Positions 12,251-22,885 of a stretch of DNA of 64,000 nucleotides are shown here, one piece after another. The position numbers and the translations under genes were made by a program. Under the pieces are notes generated by a model. The model saw only the letters and a list, made by a program, of their open reading frames with translations. It was not told where the DNA came from and did no database searches. Numbering within the stretch: position 1 is the stretch's first letter; each line of letters begins with the position of its first letter. This DNA is from Margaritispora aquatica. Taxonomy: Eukaryota; Ascomycota; Leotiomycetes; Helotiales; Discinellaceae. The stretch spans positions 124,001-188,000 of the forward strand of contig VJWN01000036.1 in assembly GCA_007644065.1 (NCBI GenBank). Direction: 5' to 3'.

Positions 12251-15214
12251 TCATAAAGTCTTATGAATCCCACCGTGAGCACTTTTCTTCCGAGAGCTGG
12301 TTTCTTTTGGCATTGTGTAACAATCTACAACTCCATATCGCTATGTGGTTGGCGAATGCCAACAGTGGCATTTGACGGCATCCCCACAACATGACAATGC
12401 ACCTCGCGGGTTAAAACATGGTCATAGTATGATCAGCGACTGCTTAAAGCCGATAGGCGACACTTCGCAGGGCTGAGAGCAGTGGAAAGGCAGGACGAGA
12501 CGGGGTTTAGGGAAGAACTGAGAGATGGGATGAGGGAATGAGGCAGAACGCATGAGGATGTGGGTGACTACGGCATCCGTATCTATCATCTCATATTTTG
12601 GTGCGCTTGGATTTGTCGCACGGCACACCACACTTTGAGTCGATTTGCTTAGCTGATCTGAGAGTTTCAGTTCGTCTGCCAAGCCCTGCAAGTGGCATAG
12701 GCGGCAATTACTTACAATGCACGGTATTTGATGATGAGCTGATTTTGATGGCAGTGAAGTCTGAAGATGTTTCTTGAGGTACCAGGTTTCAACCTTTATC
12801 TCCACGGCAGGTATGTATGTTGATCATTGACTCGTTGTGCAGGATCCTTCTCGAAGTCATGCTCTCTCTCATCTCGTTTCGTGTCATATTTTCACTTTCC
12901 GGATCACATTTGCATGCCAATATATCTTGTTGTTCTTAACCTCTAACTTGAATTTGATGGACAAGCTTTGCGTTTTCCTGAAAGAAATTGACTCTCGAGC
13001 TCATTTGCACTCTGTGCGAAATGGGATTTGTTGCATCTTTATTGCGGGTTGAACACCCCAGGCTTCTCAAGAATCGAAACAAGACTACCTGTCACCAAGC
13101 TAATTCGCAATTTATATTTGCAGTTTCGGGGGAGGTGGGACCGGGGACCGGGTGCGGAGGAAATAGATTGTTATGGGGTCCAAGTGGATGTGTTTGGTGG
13201 ATTGTTTTGTTTGATGTTAACTGTTAAGAAATGTTTATTATTTTTTATCTTAGGACTGCGATTTGAGGCGTGCACGGGGAGGGATTGGGGGATACAGTAT
13301 ACAGTATACGCAGTCGTCACTTGTTGCATGTTCGAATGAGATGGGATGAGACTGTTGGGCACGCGTTCTGTCATTCTGAAGTATGAAGAGTCGTTAGTGG
13401 TCTGATCTGACTGGTTATGAGGGTCGTGTGAGCGAAATGCGAGGAAACATTCGTCATTCATAGTGTTGTGCAACTGATATTGATTCAGATGTTTGTGGAC
13501 GGAGTGGACGAGTCGTCGTTGGCTCGTTGGTGATATGAGTATGCTTGAGGTCTGGTAGCAGAGGAGATGACGAAACAAGGTTTGGAGATTGATAGAGTGG
13601 GAGGGATGAGCATCGCACCACATGCTTGAGTTCGTGAGGGTTGATGCTGGTTTTGAAACGATGATGGGCGTGGATGCCCTTCTACGCCAGGACAAACGCA
13701 AGATTTATGATTTCATGCTGCAAGATTAGCCTGGTCAACGACTCAACGACTCAACTGCATGCTTCAACATTCAACATTCTAGATCCAAGATGGGTTTACA
13801 TCTGACATCTTCACTCACACACCATGCAATAGGACAGAGGTAGAAGGTTGAATTGAGTTGGGTCGAGTTAAGTTGAGTTCTGGACATCGCACAACATATC
13901 CACCAGTATCTCTTCCATCCCATCTTCCACGCCATCCTCTACGTCCATCCAATCCCCTCGCTTGGTCTTCTTATGCCCAGACAGCCGGCGCACATCGACA
14001 ATCAGTCGACGATTGGCTGGTATCGGGTGGCTTTTCCCTGGCTCCCAGCGGACCTCTCACAGGCGCGTGCCCGGATCCAGGGGCTGAGCTTGAAACACTT
14101 AGTGCGTATTTTTAATGATTTCTGCGTCTTTCGCCCCTGCAGACACCAAGCATGTGCCCCTGAAAGAGGGATGGAAGGGATGGAAGATGGGGCGGGACCG
14201 AAGGGATCAGCAATCAGCAATCAGCAATCAGAGGGGTGCATCATACTCGTATCGTACAGTACAGTACAGTACCTACTGTATGCCTTGCAGCTTGACGGGC
14301 TTTGACGATGAATGATGAACCCCAACCACCCCTGGGGATTTTCCAGCGTAAAGTTGCGAGATTTGGCTGATTATCCTGGTGCATGCTTTGGGCAATCCAC
14401 TGAATATGGGACGCCGCGCGGTACTTGGTGCTTTGAAAATGAAAAAAAAGAGGATCAGTCAAAGCAGGGTATCTCCACAGTTCAACTGCCTTGGATTGGA
14501 ATCTTCGTCGAATTGCGGCCCCGAGAATCAAGATCCACCATCGAAATATGCAAGGCTTGAGTGTATCGCTGTTCTGATAAGCTGATGCAAAGCTGCGTGG
14601 GAAGACGTACATATTCCGCAGTGCGCGCCTCTCGGGACGCCCATTTAGCTTTTCTGGGTAATATTCGAGTTACCGTTCCACAACATCCTACTTCTCTTCT
14701 TCTCCTTCACTGCTTTCTCTTCCTTTTTCGTTGAGAGACAGGACCAGATCTTTTTCTTCTCCCACTGGACTCACGCAGTCCTATCATATTGTTTTTTTTG
14801 TATATTCTTCTTATAACGTCGTTGCCCATCGTGTAAGGAGGCTAGCTCTTCGACATTCAACTTCCACATTCTTTTCACCGTCCTTAAACCGACCCCGCTG
14901 GATCGATCTTTTGCATTGGGGGGATTTGGGCAAATAGAGGGGAAACGAACGACGGGAAAATACGCACGCATTCCACAGCGAGTCTGGGACCTGGAAAGCA
15001 AACGGACATAGGACATCCCTCGACTGGGAACACACGATCCTTTACGAACGAACTAACGTACGACAAGCGTATTTTGTGAATCTTCTGTTTAGTGCTGGTC
15101 ATATTGCAGAACATTATCAACATTCTTCCAACGAACCGAGAATCTCGATACACACCACTGTTGTTGTGTAGCAAACGGAAACCCTAAATTTTAAACGAGA
15201 CATTGGATCTCAAG
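12251..15214. other. Long intergenic region and 5' leader of the ferric reductase
   Basis: Nearly 3 kb without a supported gene. The longest frame (minus strand, 13171-13701) has no ATG and reads as random sequence. Short tandem repeats occur at 14206-14231 and 14254-14272. The last 500 bases are pyrimidine-rich (CTTCTTCTC runs), as expected for a promoter and 5' leader of the + strand gene that starts at 15215. A TGATAAG motif at 14575-14581 fits a GATA-factor core; iron-responsive GATA repressors are known regulators of fungal ferric reductases, but a single core site is weak evidence. Confidence 0.45.
14206..14272. repeat. Two adjacent short tandem repeats
   Basis: ATCAGCA is repeated about 3.7 times at 14206-14231, and GTACA nearly four times at 14254-14272. 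Both lie in the far upstream region of the ferric reductase gene. Confidence 0.7.
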
Positions 15215-17076
15215 ATGTCTTTCACATTTCGAGTATTGGCGGTCTTAGCCATGGGAGAAATGGTTTCAGCGCAGGCACAAGCAACCGGAGCGGCAGCAAC
15301 AGCAGCAAAGGCTTCAGCGCTCAAAGCTTCCATGTTCAACCAGGATTTCTACAATTACCTTTTCATCATCTGCGCCTCACTAGTCGCTGGCCTGTTCATT
15401 TGGAGGGCCACATTGGAGACTGTCAAGTATGTCAGACATATGACATGTTTGAACAACGACACGCAAAACTATTTCGCCATACCAGCTGCCACCTGGGCCA
15501 AGTTCAAGAAGCACGTTCTCTATGCTCCGATCTTTAGCAAGAGACACAACAGAGAGATACAACTCTCAAGTGCTCTCAATGTTGGAACTTTACCAACGCG
15601 GTTTCAGCTCTGCCTGCTAGCTGGGTATTTCGGGACCAACGTTGCTTTCTGTGTTGTCAGCATTAACTGGAACTCAACACTCGCGGGTGCTGCTAGGGAA
15701 CTCAGGAACAGGACTGGCATACTTTCCGTTGTCAATATGGTATGTTTCTTTCTTTGAGATCACGTGTAATTAACTAACAGCATCAGGTCCCATTATTCAT
15801 CATGGCTGGACGCAACAATATCCTCATCAAGTGGCTCAATCTCTCTTTTGACACCTTTAACCTGCTCCATAGATGGTTCGGGCGCATCGTTGTCCTCGAG
15901 GCCGTTGCCCATACCGTCGCCTGGATGGTTTCAACCGTCTCCAGCAAAGGCTGGCCTGGCGTCCTAGCTGCCATCCAAAACAGCCAAATGATCCTCTTCG
16001 GCCTCATTGGTACCTGCGCCATGGTCGCTATCACTCTCCAAGCCAGCTCCATCCTCCGCCACGCCTTCTATGAGACTTTCAAGTACCTCCACATCGCTCT
16101 CGCGATCCTGGTCATTATCGGCATCTGGTTCCATCTCCGCCTCGCAGATCTCCCACAAATCACTCTCCTCTACGGTGTCATCGCCATCTGGGGCTTTGAG
16201 CGTCTCACTCGCTTAGCCAAGATTCTGTACCGCAACCGCTTTGGATCCCGCGCGCTCGTCGAAGCCCTCCCAGGCAACGCCGTCCGCGTCACAGTCGACA
16301 TGCCAAACCCATGGCGATTCAAGGCAGGCCAACACGCCTACCTCTACATGCCCTCGGTCGGCATGCTCACCTCACACCCCTTCTCCGTCGCCTGGTCCCA
16401 CGAATCTGAAGACCTCTCCCGCGCACAAGACGACGAGAAGCTCGTCATGAACCGCCAGGACATCCTCGCCCTGCAGAAAACCTCTATCTCATTCATCATC
16501 CGCGAGCGTACTGGCTTCACACGCTCCCTTTATCGCAAGGCCGAAGCTGCTGTGGATGGCAAGTTCACCACCAAGGTCTTCGCAGAGGGCCCATATGGAG
16601 GCATGCACAGCATGCACTCATACGGTACGGTGATGCTTTTCGCTGGTGGTGTGGGCATCACGCATCAGGTACCGCACGTGCGGGACCTGGTGGCTGGCTA
16701 CGCGAATGGCACCGTGGCAGCGCGCAAGATCGTGCTCGTCTGGATCATCCAGTCTCCTGAGCACTTGGAGTGGATTCGTCCATGGATGACGTCCATTCTG
16801 GCCATGGACAAGCGTCGCGAGGTGCTTCGCATCATGCTGTTCGTGAGTCGTCCCCGCAGCACCAAAGAGATCCACAGCCCCAGTGCGACGGTCCAGATGT
16901 TCCCAGGCAGGCCAAATATCGAGACCTTGCTCGATCTAGAGATTGAAGGCCAGGTCGGCGCCTTGGGAGTTAGCGTTTGTGGGAGTGGTGCATTGAGTGA
17001 TGATGTGCGCGCGGCGTGTCGCAAGAGGCAGGGGGTGTCGAATTTGGATTTCGTGGAGGAGAGTTTCACTTGGTAG
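15215..17076 (+). CDS. Ferric-chelate reductase (FRE family)
   Basis: Exons 15215-15739 and 15787-17076 give 604 aa. The ATG at 15215 is chosen because the slightly longer frame begins with TTG. Residues 1-25 form a signal peptide. A transmembrane ferric-reductase domain follows with the expected bis-heme histidines in two pairs, each with 13 residues between: about H203/H217 and H277/H291. The FAD-binding motif HPFSVAW and the NAD(P)H-binding motif FAGGVGITH are both present, and the tail carries the CGSG nucleotide-binding loop and ends in an aromatic residue. The enzyme sits in the plasma membrane and passes electrons from cytosolic NADPH via FAD and haem to extracellular Fe(III) or Cu(II), feeding high-affinity uptake. 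No ferroxidase, permease or siderophore gene is adjacent. Confidence 0.92.
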
Positions 17077-17848
17077 GTGGTTATTTATCAGGTAGTGCCG
17101 ATGAGCTAGAGAGGTTGATGTTGTCTGGGTATGGTTGGATTACTTTCTTGGCTGAGATACCATTTATGCTCGTTTTGATTGAATCGGTTTTGAGTTGGGA
17201 GGTGTGAGGGGGGGAGGGAACACGTTCTTTGTATTTACTAGGGAGGAAACGAGGGAGGGATATGAGTGGAGATGACAACTAGACAGATAGCTTTCTACCT
17301 AGCATAGGATATGATTCATCAAGGATCCGAGATCTGAGATCAACATCTATCTACTCACCTATCTACCGTCCCATCTTCTCTGTCGGCTCCTACATACTGT
17401 GATTTTACCTGCTTGCTTTTTTACTTACCTTCTCGCATATCTCCTCCTTTCCCTTCTTCATGATCTCCAACTTATTTACTTACCCACAAGTTATGCATGC
17501 ATGTATAGATCCGTCCGTCCATGAGAGGAAGTCCGCAAAGCTGCGTATTGAAAGAAAAGCTTTGAAGTTGATGTTGAAGCTCAGCTGGTTTGGAATTAAG
17601 CGAGTTCGGGATGACTTTCTTCATGGCCACTGAGAAGCAAAACTTGCAGTTATCACAAAACAATACGAACAGCTGAAGGCGCGGAGGAAAGGGGCTATGG
17701 CTATCAATTCATGATCTAAGCCAGAAATCAGCAGCGATTTGCAATCGAAATATTTATCAGCGTCCAAGATACGGGCAAGTGCGCAGCTATCTTCTGAGAA
17801 CCAGAATTGCGCTTAAGACTATTTTACTTTAGGACTTTGGGTGTTTAG
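17077..17848. other. 3' flank of the ferric reductase, no gene
   Basis: About 770 bases of AT-rich sequence after the reductase stop, leading into the degenerate frame at 17849. No gene is visible. A pyrimidine-rich block with CTACCT/ACTTACC repeats lies at about 17340-17480. Confidence 0.4.
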
Positions 17849-18261
17849 GGAGACATAGCCAATGCTTCGATTAATGCACTCTTTGAAGAAGAGTTTGGTG
17901 GCTTATGGACAGCTGCAAAAGAGTTTAACGATATTACTCCTGGTGACTTCAGTGTTTCTTAAGCGAAGAAGTCATAAAGGCTTTACCCAAATTTTTGGCA
18001 AGGAGTTCACACCCCGGTGGTGCATTTCTGAGCATTGTGATGTTGATTCAGGAACAGCAACATACGTGATTCGACTTCATTAAACGCCATGTGATAGATC
18101 ATAAGGCTCGGGCTTAAGAGATATCAAACTCACGAAGAGTTTGTGGCATTTCAGATCAATGATCTTCAGCCAAATCACAAAAAGCAATGTCTTTTCGCTA
18201 CTACTTAGATCACGCTCAAAGAATAGCTGAAGACATCACAACACCAATTTCATGGTTTTAA
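17849..18261 (+). pseudogene. Decayed protein-coding relic of unknown family
   Basis: Two overlapping plus-strand frames read as one protein interrupted by damage. The first block (17849-17962) includes FEEEFGGLWTAAKEF and NDITPGDFSVS and then stops. Shifting frame by one at about 17960 continues as SEEVIKALPKFLARSSHPGG and LSIVMLIQEQQH, then FDFIKRHVIDHKARA and MSFRYYLDHAQRIAEDI, broken by internal stops after QHT, KARA and SDQ. A possible acceptor (gtgtttag) precedes the block, so this may be the last exon of a dead gene. About 137 codons survive. I do not recognise the family. Two of the three stops are TGA, which could come from CGA by C-to-T change (RIP-like), but other routes are equally possible. 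Confidence 0.55.
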
Positions 18262-18669
18262 ATTATGTAAAAGGCTATGATAGAGTGCCTTGTTGCGGGT
18301 TTCTTCGTTTACGTAGAAAGATAGGGCTTTGATATCGAATTGCGGCTGATTGATGAATCCATGGGAGTGGATTGGCATATGGGGTGGTGGTGATGGTTGC
18401 TCGCTAAGCCACCACTACCCTGCAGTCAGCACCTCATCCCAATCAGACCACCTGCTGAGTCTATCTATAGCTGAACCTGACAATTGGGAGCTCACCCAGC
18501 CTTTTGAGTGTGTGCGGAATATTTTATGAGCGAAGCAGAAGAAGTTCTACTAATGCGAGGTTAAATGCTTCGCTTCGCGCTCCGGAGGCAAAGATATTTT
18601 TCATATTAGCTATCTCCTTAAAAACAATATGTGATATTGTCATGAGATTTTCACCGTTATAAAAACTGC
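18262..18669. other. Spacer between relic and membrane-protein locus
   Basis: About 400 bases, AT-rich, no gene visible. It must hold the promoter of the gene starting at 18670. Confidence 0.35.
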
Positions 18670-20517
18670 ATGATGGCATTCTCCACCTTTGTGTCGAGCC
18701 TTGTGCTTGTCCTATTTCATTCTCAGTATACGGATGCATATCCAGTTTCTACACCACTTCCATCATTGTCGCCCGTCGTTTCTCCCCGCGATTCAACTCA
18801 AGAATGTACTTTTGCAGGCAACTCTGATTTCTACGGCCTTGGAATCCGTCTCGGAATCTATCTACAATGGACTTCCAGCTTCATCGCCAATTGTGCCTAT
18901 GCCGAAGCTGTCCCAGACATGTTGGCAACGAACACCATTTTCCTCCTTGCGGTTTTCTCTGCGCTTGCCTATGTCACCAGGAATGGCGAGATTAGAGATG
19001 CTGAAACTATCATACTACTACAGCTATGCTTTGGTTTCTTGCTGGGTGTCTTTTCCAATCTTGGGTGGAGAATCAGAGCCAAGCGAACCTCTGGGGGACA
19101 TTTTGCCGAGTCTCTGTATTTCCCGGCTCTTGGATCTGCCATTAGGTTACTGCTAGGTACTGCAATATGTTCTTTCAATGTTTGGTTCTGGTTCAAGGGA
19201 TTTGGTAGCTCAAGCACCCCTGCTTGTCATCCTGTCGCGTTCTTCTTCATCCATGCCAATACTTTCAGTGGGGTACGAGACATGTACAAAGGCGTGGGCT
19301 CTATTTTCCTGCTTCTCTCTAGTGGTGCCACTGCTATGTGGCTGATCTTGATGTGGCTTTCTGGAATCATGTATATTGCTATCAGTGCTGTTGTCATTTA
19401 TATCGTGTATGTATGTTCCTTTCCGCGGCCTTGTGTTTTCAGAGCCGAAGTGCGAGGTAAGGCCGGAGAGCGCGTTGTTATCACACTTCGTGAACAGCTG
19501 GCATATCTCTAGAATGTCACTGAATTTGACATAAACCCCGCACTAACAGTCTCATAGGACTAAGCACAGACGAGCTACAGCCGAAACAGCTGCTTGACGA
19601 CGTCGAGTGATCTGGGCAAAGTACATACCACTTTTGGTCGCCATTCCTTTCACAATAATGAATACGGATATTGGGATGGGATCGGACATCCTTAAATCGA
19701 AATTTGGCGCTATTATTGCGCTTGGAGTCTTTCTACTGTCACTTGTCGCTACTATTCTAGCTGCGATTGGCATTCCACTTGCCGTATGCGGTGCCGTACT
19801 ATGGGTGCTCTTCTATCTTGGCAAGCGAGCTATAGAGTGGCTATTAAAGGTCTGCGGTATAATTCAAAACCGGGGCCCAACAGCTCAGGTACTTGGTCCA
19901 AAGGAGATGGCCACCCATACCTCCGGTCCTGATGTACCCAATCTCGCAATCAACGATGCCCCAGCAGCTACAGACTCGCCTGGTGACAATATAAACATGG
20001 AACTTGAGGGCTACCATAATGAACAATCTACCGTAGATCATCCCAACCAAGAATTATCCTCGGAATTTGGACGGATATCGAATACTGGGGAAGTGTCGGC
20101 AAACCACGATTCAGACAACGTTTTGTCAGATGCAGGTAATTCTGAACCAGGTGCAGTTGCTTCCGAATCTGGCTCACAAAGAAAGAGCACAATATCAAGA
20201 GTTCTCTACACAGGAATTCCTCTGTTCAACTGTGCTTGTATGATCTGGTCAATCATCTCCATAGAGCTCATGATTAGGTGGAACAACATCACTGGTGTCC
20301 AGTCTCTCCAAACCGTTGGACAATTAATTCCTCTAATTATTGGCATCGCAGGACTTCTCAAGCTTATACGAGATATTTTGGTTGAGATGCTGAATTCCTG
20401 GATTTATGGCATCATTTTGGTAACTAATCTAATCGACTAGAAGCGGACTTGCTTGCTGACAAGGCGAAAGGAACATATTCTGAACTTCAGTGGAGCAACA
20501 AGATCCAACGGCTATGA
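18670..20517 (+). pseudogene. Polytopic membrane protein locus, probably frameshifted
   Basis: The first part starts at the ATG 18670: a signal-peptide-like start, then several hydrophobic spans. An intron at 19457-19557 (branch CACTAAC, acceptor catag) joins EVR to GLSTDELQPKQLLDDVE, and a TGA follows at 19608-19610, giving 279 aa. The very next bases, one frame over, continue as VIWAKYIPLLVAIPF with further membrane spans for about 277 codons to 20440, without their own ATG at the right place. The protein logic therefore runs straight across a frame change near 19600. A second irregularity lies at the 3' end: a stop at 20438, then a frame reading DLLADKAKGTYSEL that stops at 20515-20517 and would need a very short intron. 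I recognise the type (fungal multi-span membrane protein of unknown function) but not a named family. A sequencing or assembly error would make this an intact gene. Confidence 0.5.
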
Positions 20518-20645
20518 ACGCATACACAAGAGTGTAAGCCCACAAGCTCATTCATTTCTAGTCCTGTAAATTGACAAGTTTATAGATTAAACGTCGCTTG
20601 CATGCGCACATAGACATCGAGATTTCGCGCCAAGCTCGCTTAGAC

Positions 20646-21464
20646 ATGGGAAGGAGAAGACCAGAAACGACTTCGCCACCAAAAGTCGGAACAACGCCTG
20701 AGCCAGGTGTATCAGAGACATCATCGGTAGACTCAGATGAGGAAACGAATGATCTTGGGAAAATCATGTTTTTATGGCTGGTGGACCTCATCCGAACCAA
20801 GAACAGGAAATACGAATCAGAAGAATTCAAGCGCAGAGCGCCAATGAGGGGCTACTCCCTGGGCCAGCTGGCTATGTCTTTACTTTACAAGATATCGAAG
20901 AAGAATGAAAATCCTTCCGTGCGGGCCAACGCAGTGTCGGTGCTTGAGATCTTGGAGCGCGAGCAGGCGAATTTCTTGACTGCTGTTGAGAAAGGTGCTG
21001 ATATGGCAGCGTATCAGAAGACTGCTATCAAGAGGAGCAAGCATGAATTGAGGGCTACGAATCTCAACCTTTGGAAGTTTGCACTGGATTGGGTGGTGCA
21101 GTATTTGAAATACTTGTGGTTGTATATCGAGTGGAGAGCGAGGAGGTCTCATAGAGTCGAAAGTGAAAAGAAAAGAAACAACAGTGACCAGGAAGATGGG
21201 AGAGTTGAAGGGGATGTTGAGCAGATAGAGGACGAGAGTGGCACAATCGAGGTTGGTGAGCCTCTGGAAGTCGAGCATAGAGGGTGTAGAGGAGACATGC
21301 AAAAGATAGGAGAAGCTCCACAAGAGAATGACGAGTATGAAGTGGAAGAAGCAGGGGACAATGCCGCGGAGGGAAGTACTAGAGAAGGGACTGAAACAAA
21401 ACAAAGAGATAACGAGTGGGAAGTCGAGGAGGTCGAGGAGGAAAGCTCAAAAGAGGATACCTGA
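20646..21464 (+). CDS. Hypothetical protein with acidic tail
   Basis: An open frame of 272 aa from the ATG at 20646; the same frame is open upstream to about 20583, where a splice acceptor (tttatag) sits, so an earlier exon belonging to the membrane-protein locus is possible. The N-terminal half is charged and helical (RTKNRKYESEEFKRRAP, then VRANAVSVLEILEREQANFL). One hydrophobic stretch with aromatic residues (WVVQYLKYLWLYIEW) lies at about residues 155-170. The last 100 residues are strongly acidic, rich in EVEE. I do not recognise a family. It may be the cytosolic C-terminal part of the upstream protein rather than a separate gene. Confidence 0.45.
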   Translation: MGRRRPETTSPPKVGTTPEPGVSETSSVDSDEETNDLGKIMFLWLVDLIRTKNRKYESEEFKRRAPMRGYSLGQLAMSLLYKISKKNENPSVRANAVSVLEILEREQANFLTAVEKGADMAAYQKTAIKRSKHELRATNLNLWKFALDWVVQYLKYLWLYIEWRARRSHRVESEKKRNNSDQEDGRVEGDVEQIEDESGTIEVGEPLEVEHRGCRGDMQKIGEAPQENDEYEVEEAGDNAAEGSTREGTETKQRDNEWEVEEVEEESSKEDT

Positions 21465-21478
21465 TAACATATCTGTAA

Positions 21479-21484
21479 AATAAA
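21479..21484 (+). terminator. Possible polyadenylation signal AATAAA
   Basis: A canonical AATAAA lies 15 bases after the stop codon of the acidic-tailed frame, which supports a transcript ending just beyond it. Confidence 0.4.
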
Positions 21485-22885
21485 GCCTAGGAGGAAATGC
21501 AATGGTAGGCTAGAGAGCGTAATAATAATTCATAATGGAATATAATAAAGAACGAGCTCCTTGGCTTTTGGCGCTCTCATGTCCAGACGCTGATTGTTTG
21601 TTGCGAGAATACCTTTCAAACAATGATGCATCTTTGCTGTAGCGAGATCATTTCTAACATTAGCACTTAAGATTAATCGAGAAAGCAAATAGCAAGCCTT
21701 TGAGGTTTGTCATCCAGCTGGAGGTCTAATAAGCTAGCTTCTTGTGGTTGCTTTAGAAGGCAGTAGTAGATTCAGGTAGAATTGTTTAGCACAACAAGAA
21801 CAAATCAACAAGGAAAGTTGTGTATATTCCTTTAAACCCATAGGAAAAACAAGCCATTAAGACAATGGCGGGAATACATCAAGCTAATACTCCATGGCAT
21901 AATTCCGTTCCGAAGCTTGATCGCGCCTGGCTAGCACTGCCTTTCCTTCTAATCTCCCTCTTGAACTCACACATTCACTTTCTCCCCTTCTGAAGTATGT
22001 AAAACCAAATTACGCGCTCGCATTTAAGCCGGGTGGGTCAAGGCCAGCCTCTTCTAGCCAACGTTGTAAGTACTAACAAATCTCAACCACTTCAATTCAA
22101 ACTAACTCATCTTCAGGTTTACATTCGGCAGCATTTGATATTGAACGCGCCGCAGATATGTTTAAAGCTACAGAGCAGAACAGGATCAAGCTAATACAAG
22201 GCAGATAACCCCCCCCCCCCCCCCAAAAAAAAAACTTAGCCTCTTCTATTACTAAATTTCCTTGTTGTTGACTTGCCTGTCATAATCAGGCGTTACCCAC
22301 AAGAAAAACACTTCAAACTGCCTGCCCCATTAGTAATTTTAGCATCACCACAGTATCTGCCGAAGCTGATGTGTATTGTTTCGCTCCTGAAAGAAGACTA
22401 GATTTATAGACAAAGGTAATTAGGTTGTAAGAATGAAGTGTTTGTGCGGTTTTGTATCATATATTGCCAAGCTTTAGGTATGTATCAATCAATGAAGATG
22501 CAGCCTTGAATGAAACAGCTGATTTCATCCCTCTGACAATGAGACTTTCCATCTCTAGGATTCTGAAGGTTGTATATGTGTAATTATATGAACTCCAACT
22601 TCTTTGATCTCAATCCACCTTGAGATATGAGGACTAGCCCTTTCAATATTGGCTAAAAACCCTTGACACCTGTCCGCCTTAAGAGCCAAGCAGTACACAA
22701 GTAAACTTAAAGGTTCCATGAAAGAGACGCTAGCATAGCCAAAATGGAGCTAAAACACAGCTTCGTCTTCAAGGCATTCATATGGCTTGCGCCGCAGCCG
22801 AATTTGCTAAATTCAACTTCGTCTACAAATTCTGCGCCTTGTCAACAAAGAACAACTATCTTCGCCGCCGCAACTCTCAGCGAAG
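21485..22885. other. AT-rich intergenic region with homopolymer run
   Basis: About 1.4 kb of AT-rich sequence without a protein-like frame. It contains a C16-A10 homopolymer junction at 22209-22234 and, near its right end, a 53-codon upstream ORF that begins at the ATG 22744 and runs past the start of the 2EXR gene. Confidence 0.45.
22209..22234. repeat. Poly-C/poly-A homopolymer junction
   Basis: Sixteen C residues are followed directly by ten A residues. Such runs are prone to slippage in replication and sequencing, so the exact length is uncertain. Confidence 0.8.

Noticed and set aside
13171..13701. 176-codon minus-strand open frame
   Set aside because: It begins with TTG rather than ATG, is rich in Ser, His and Asn without pattern, and lies in AT-rich intergenic DNA.
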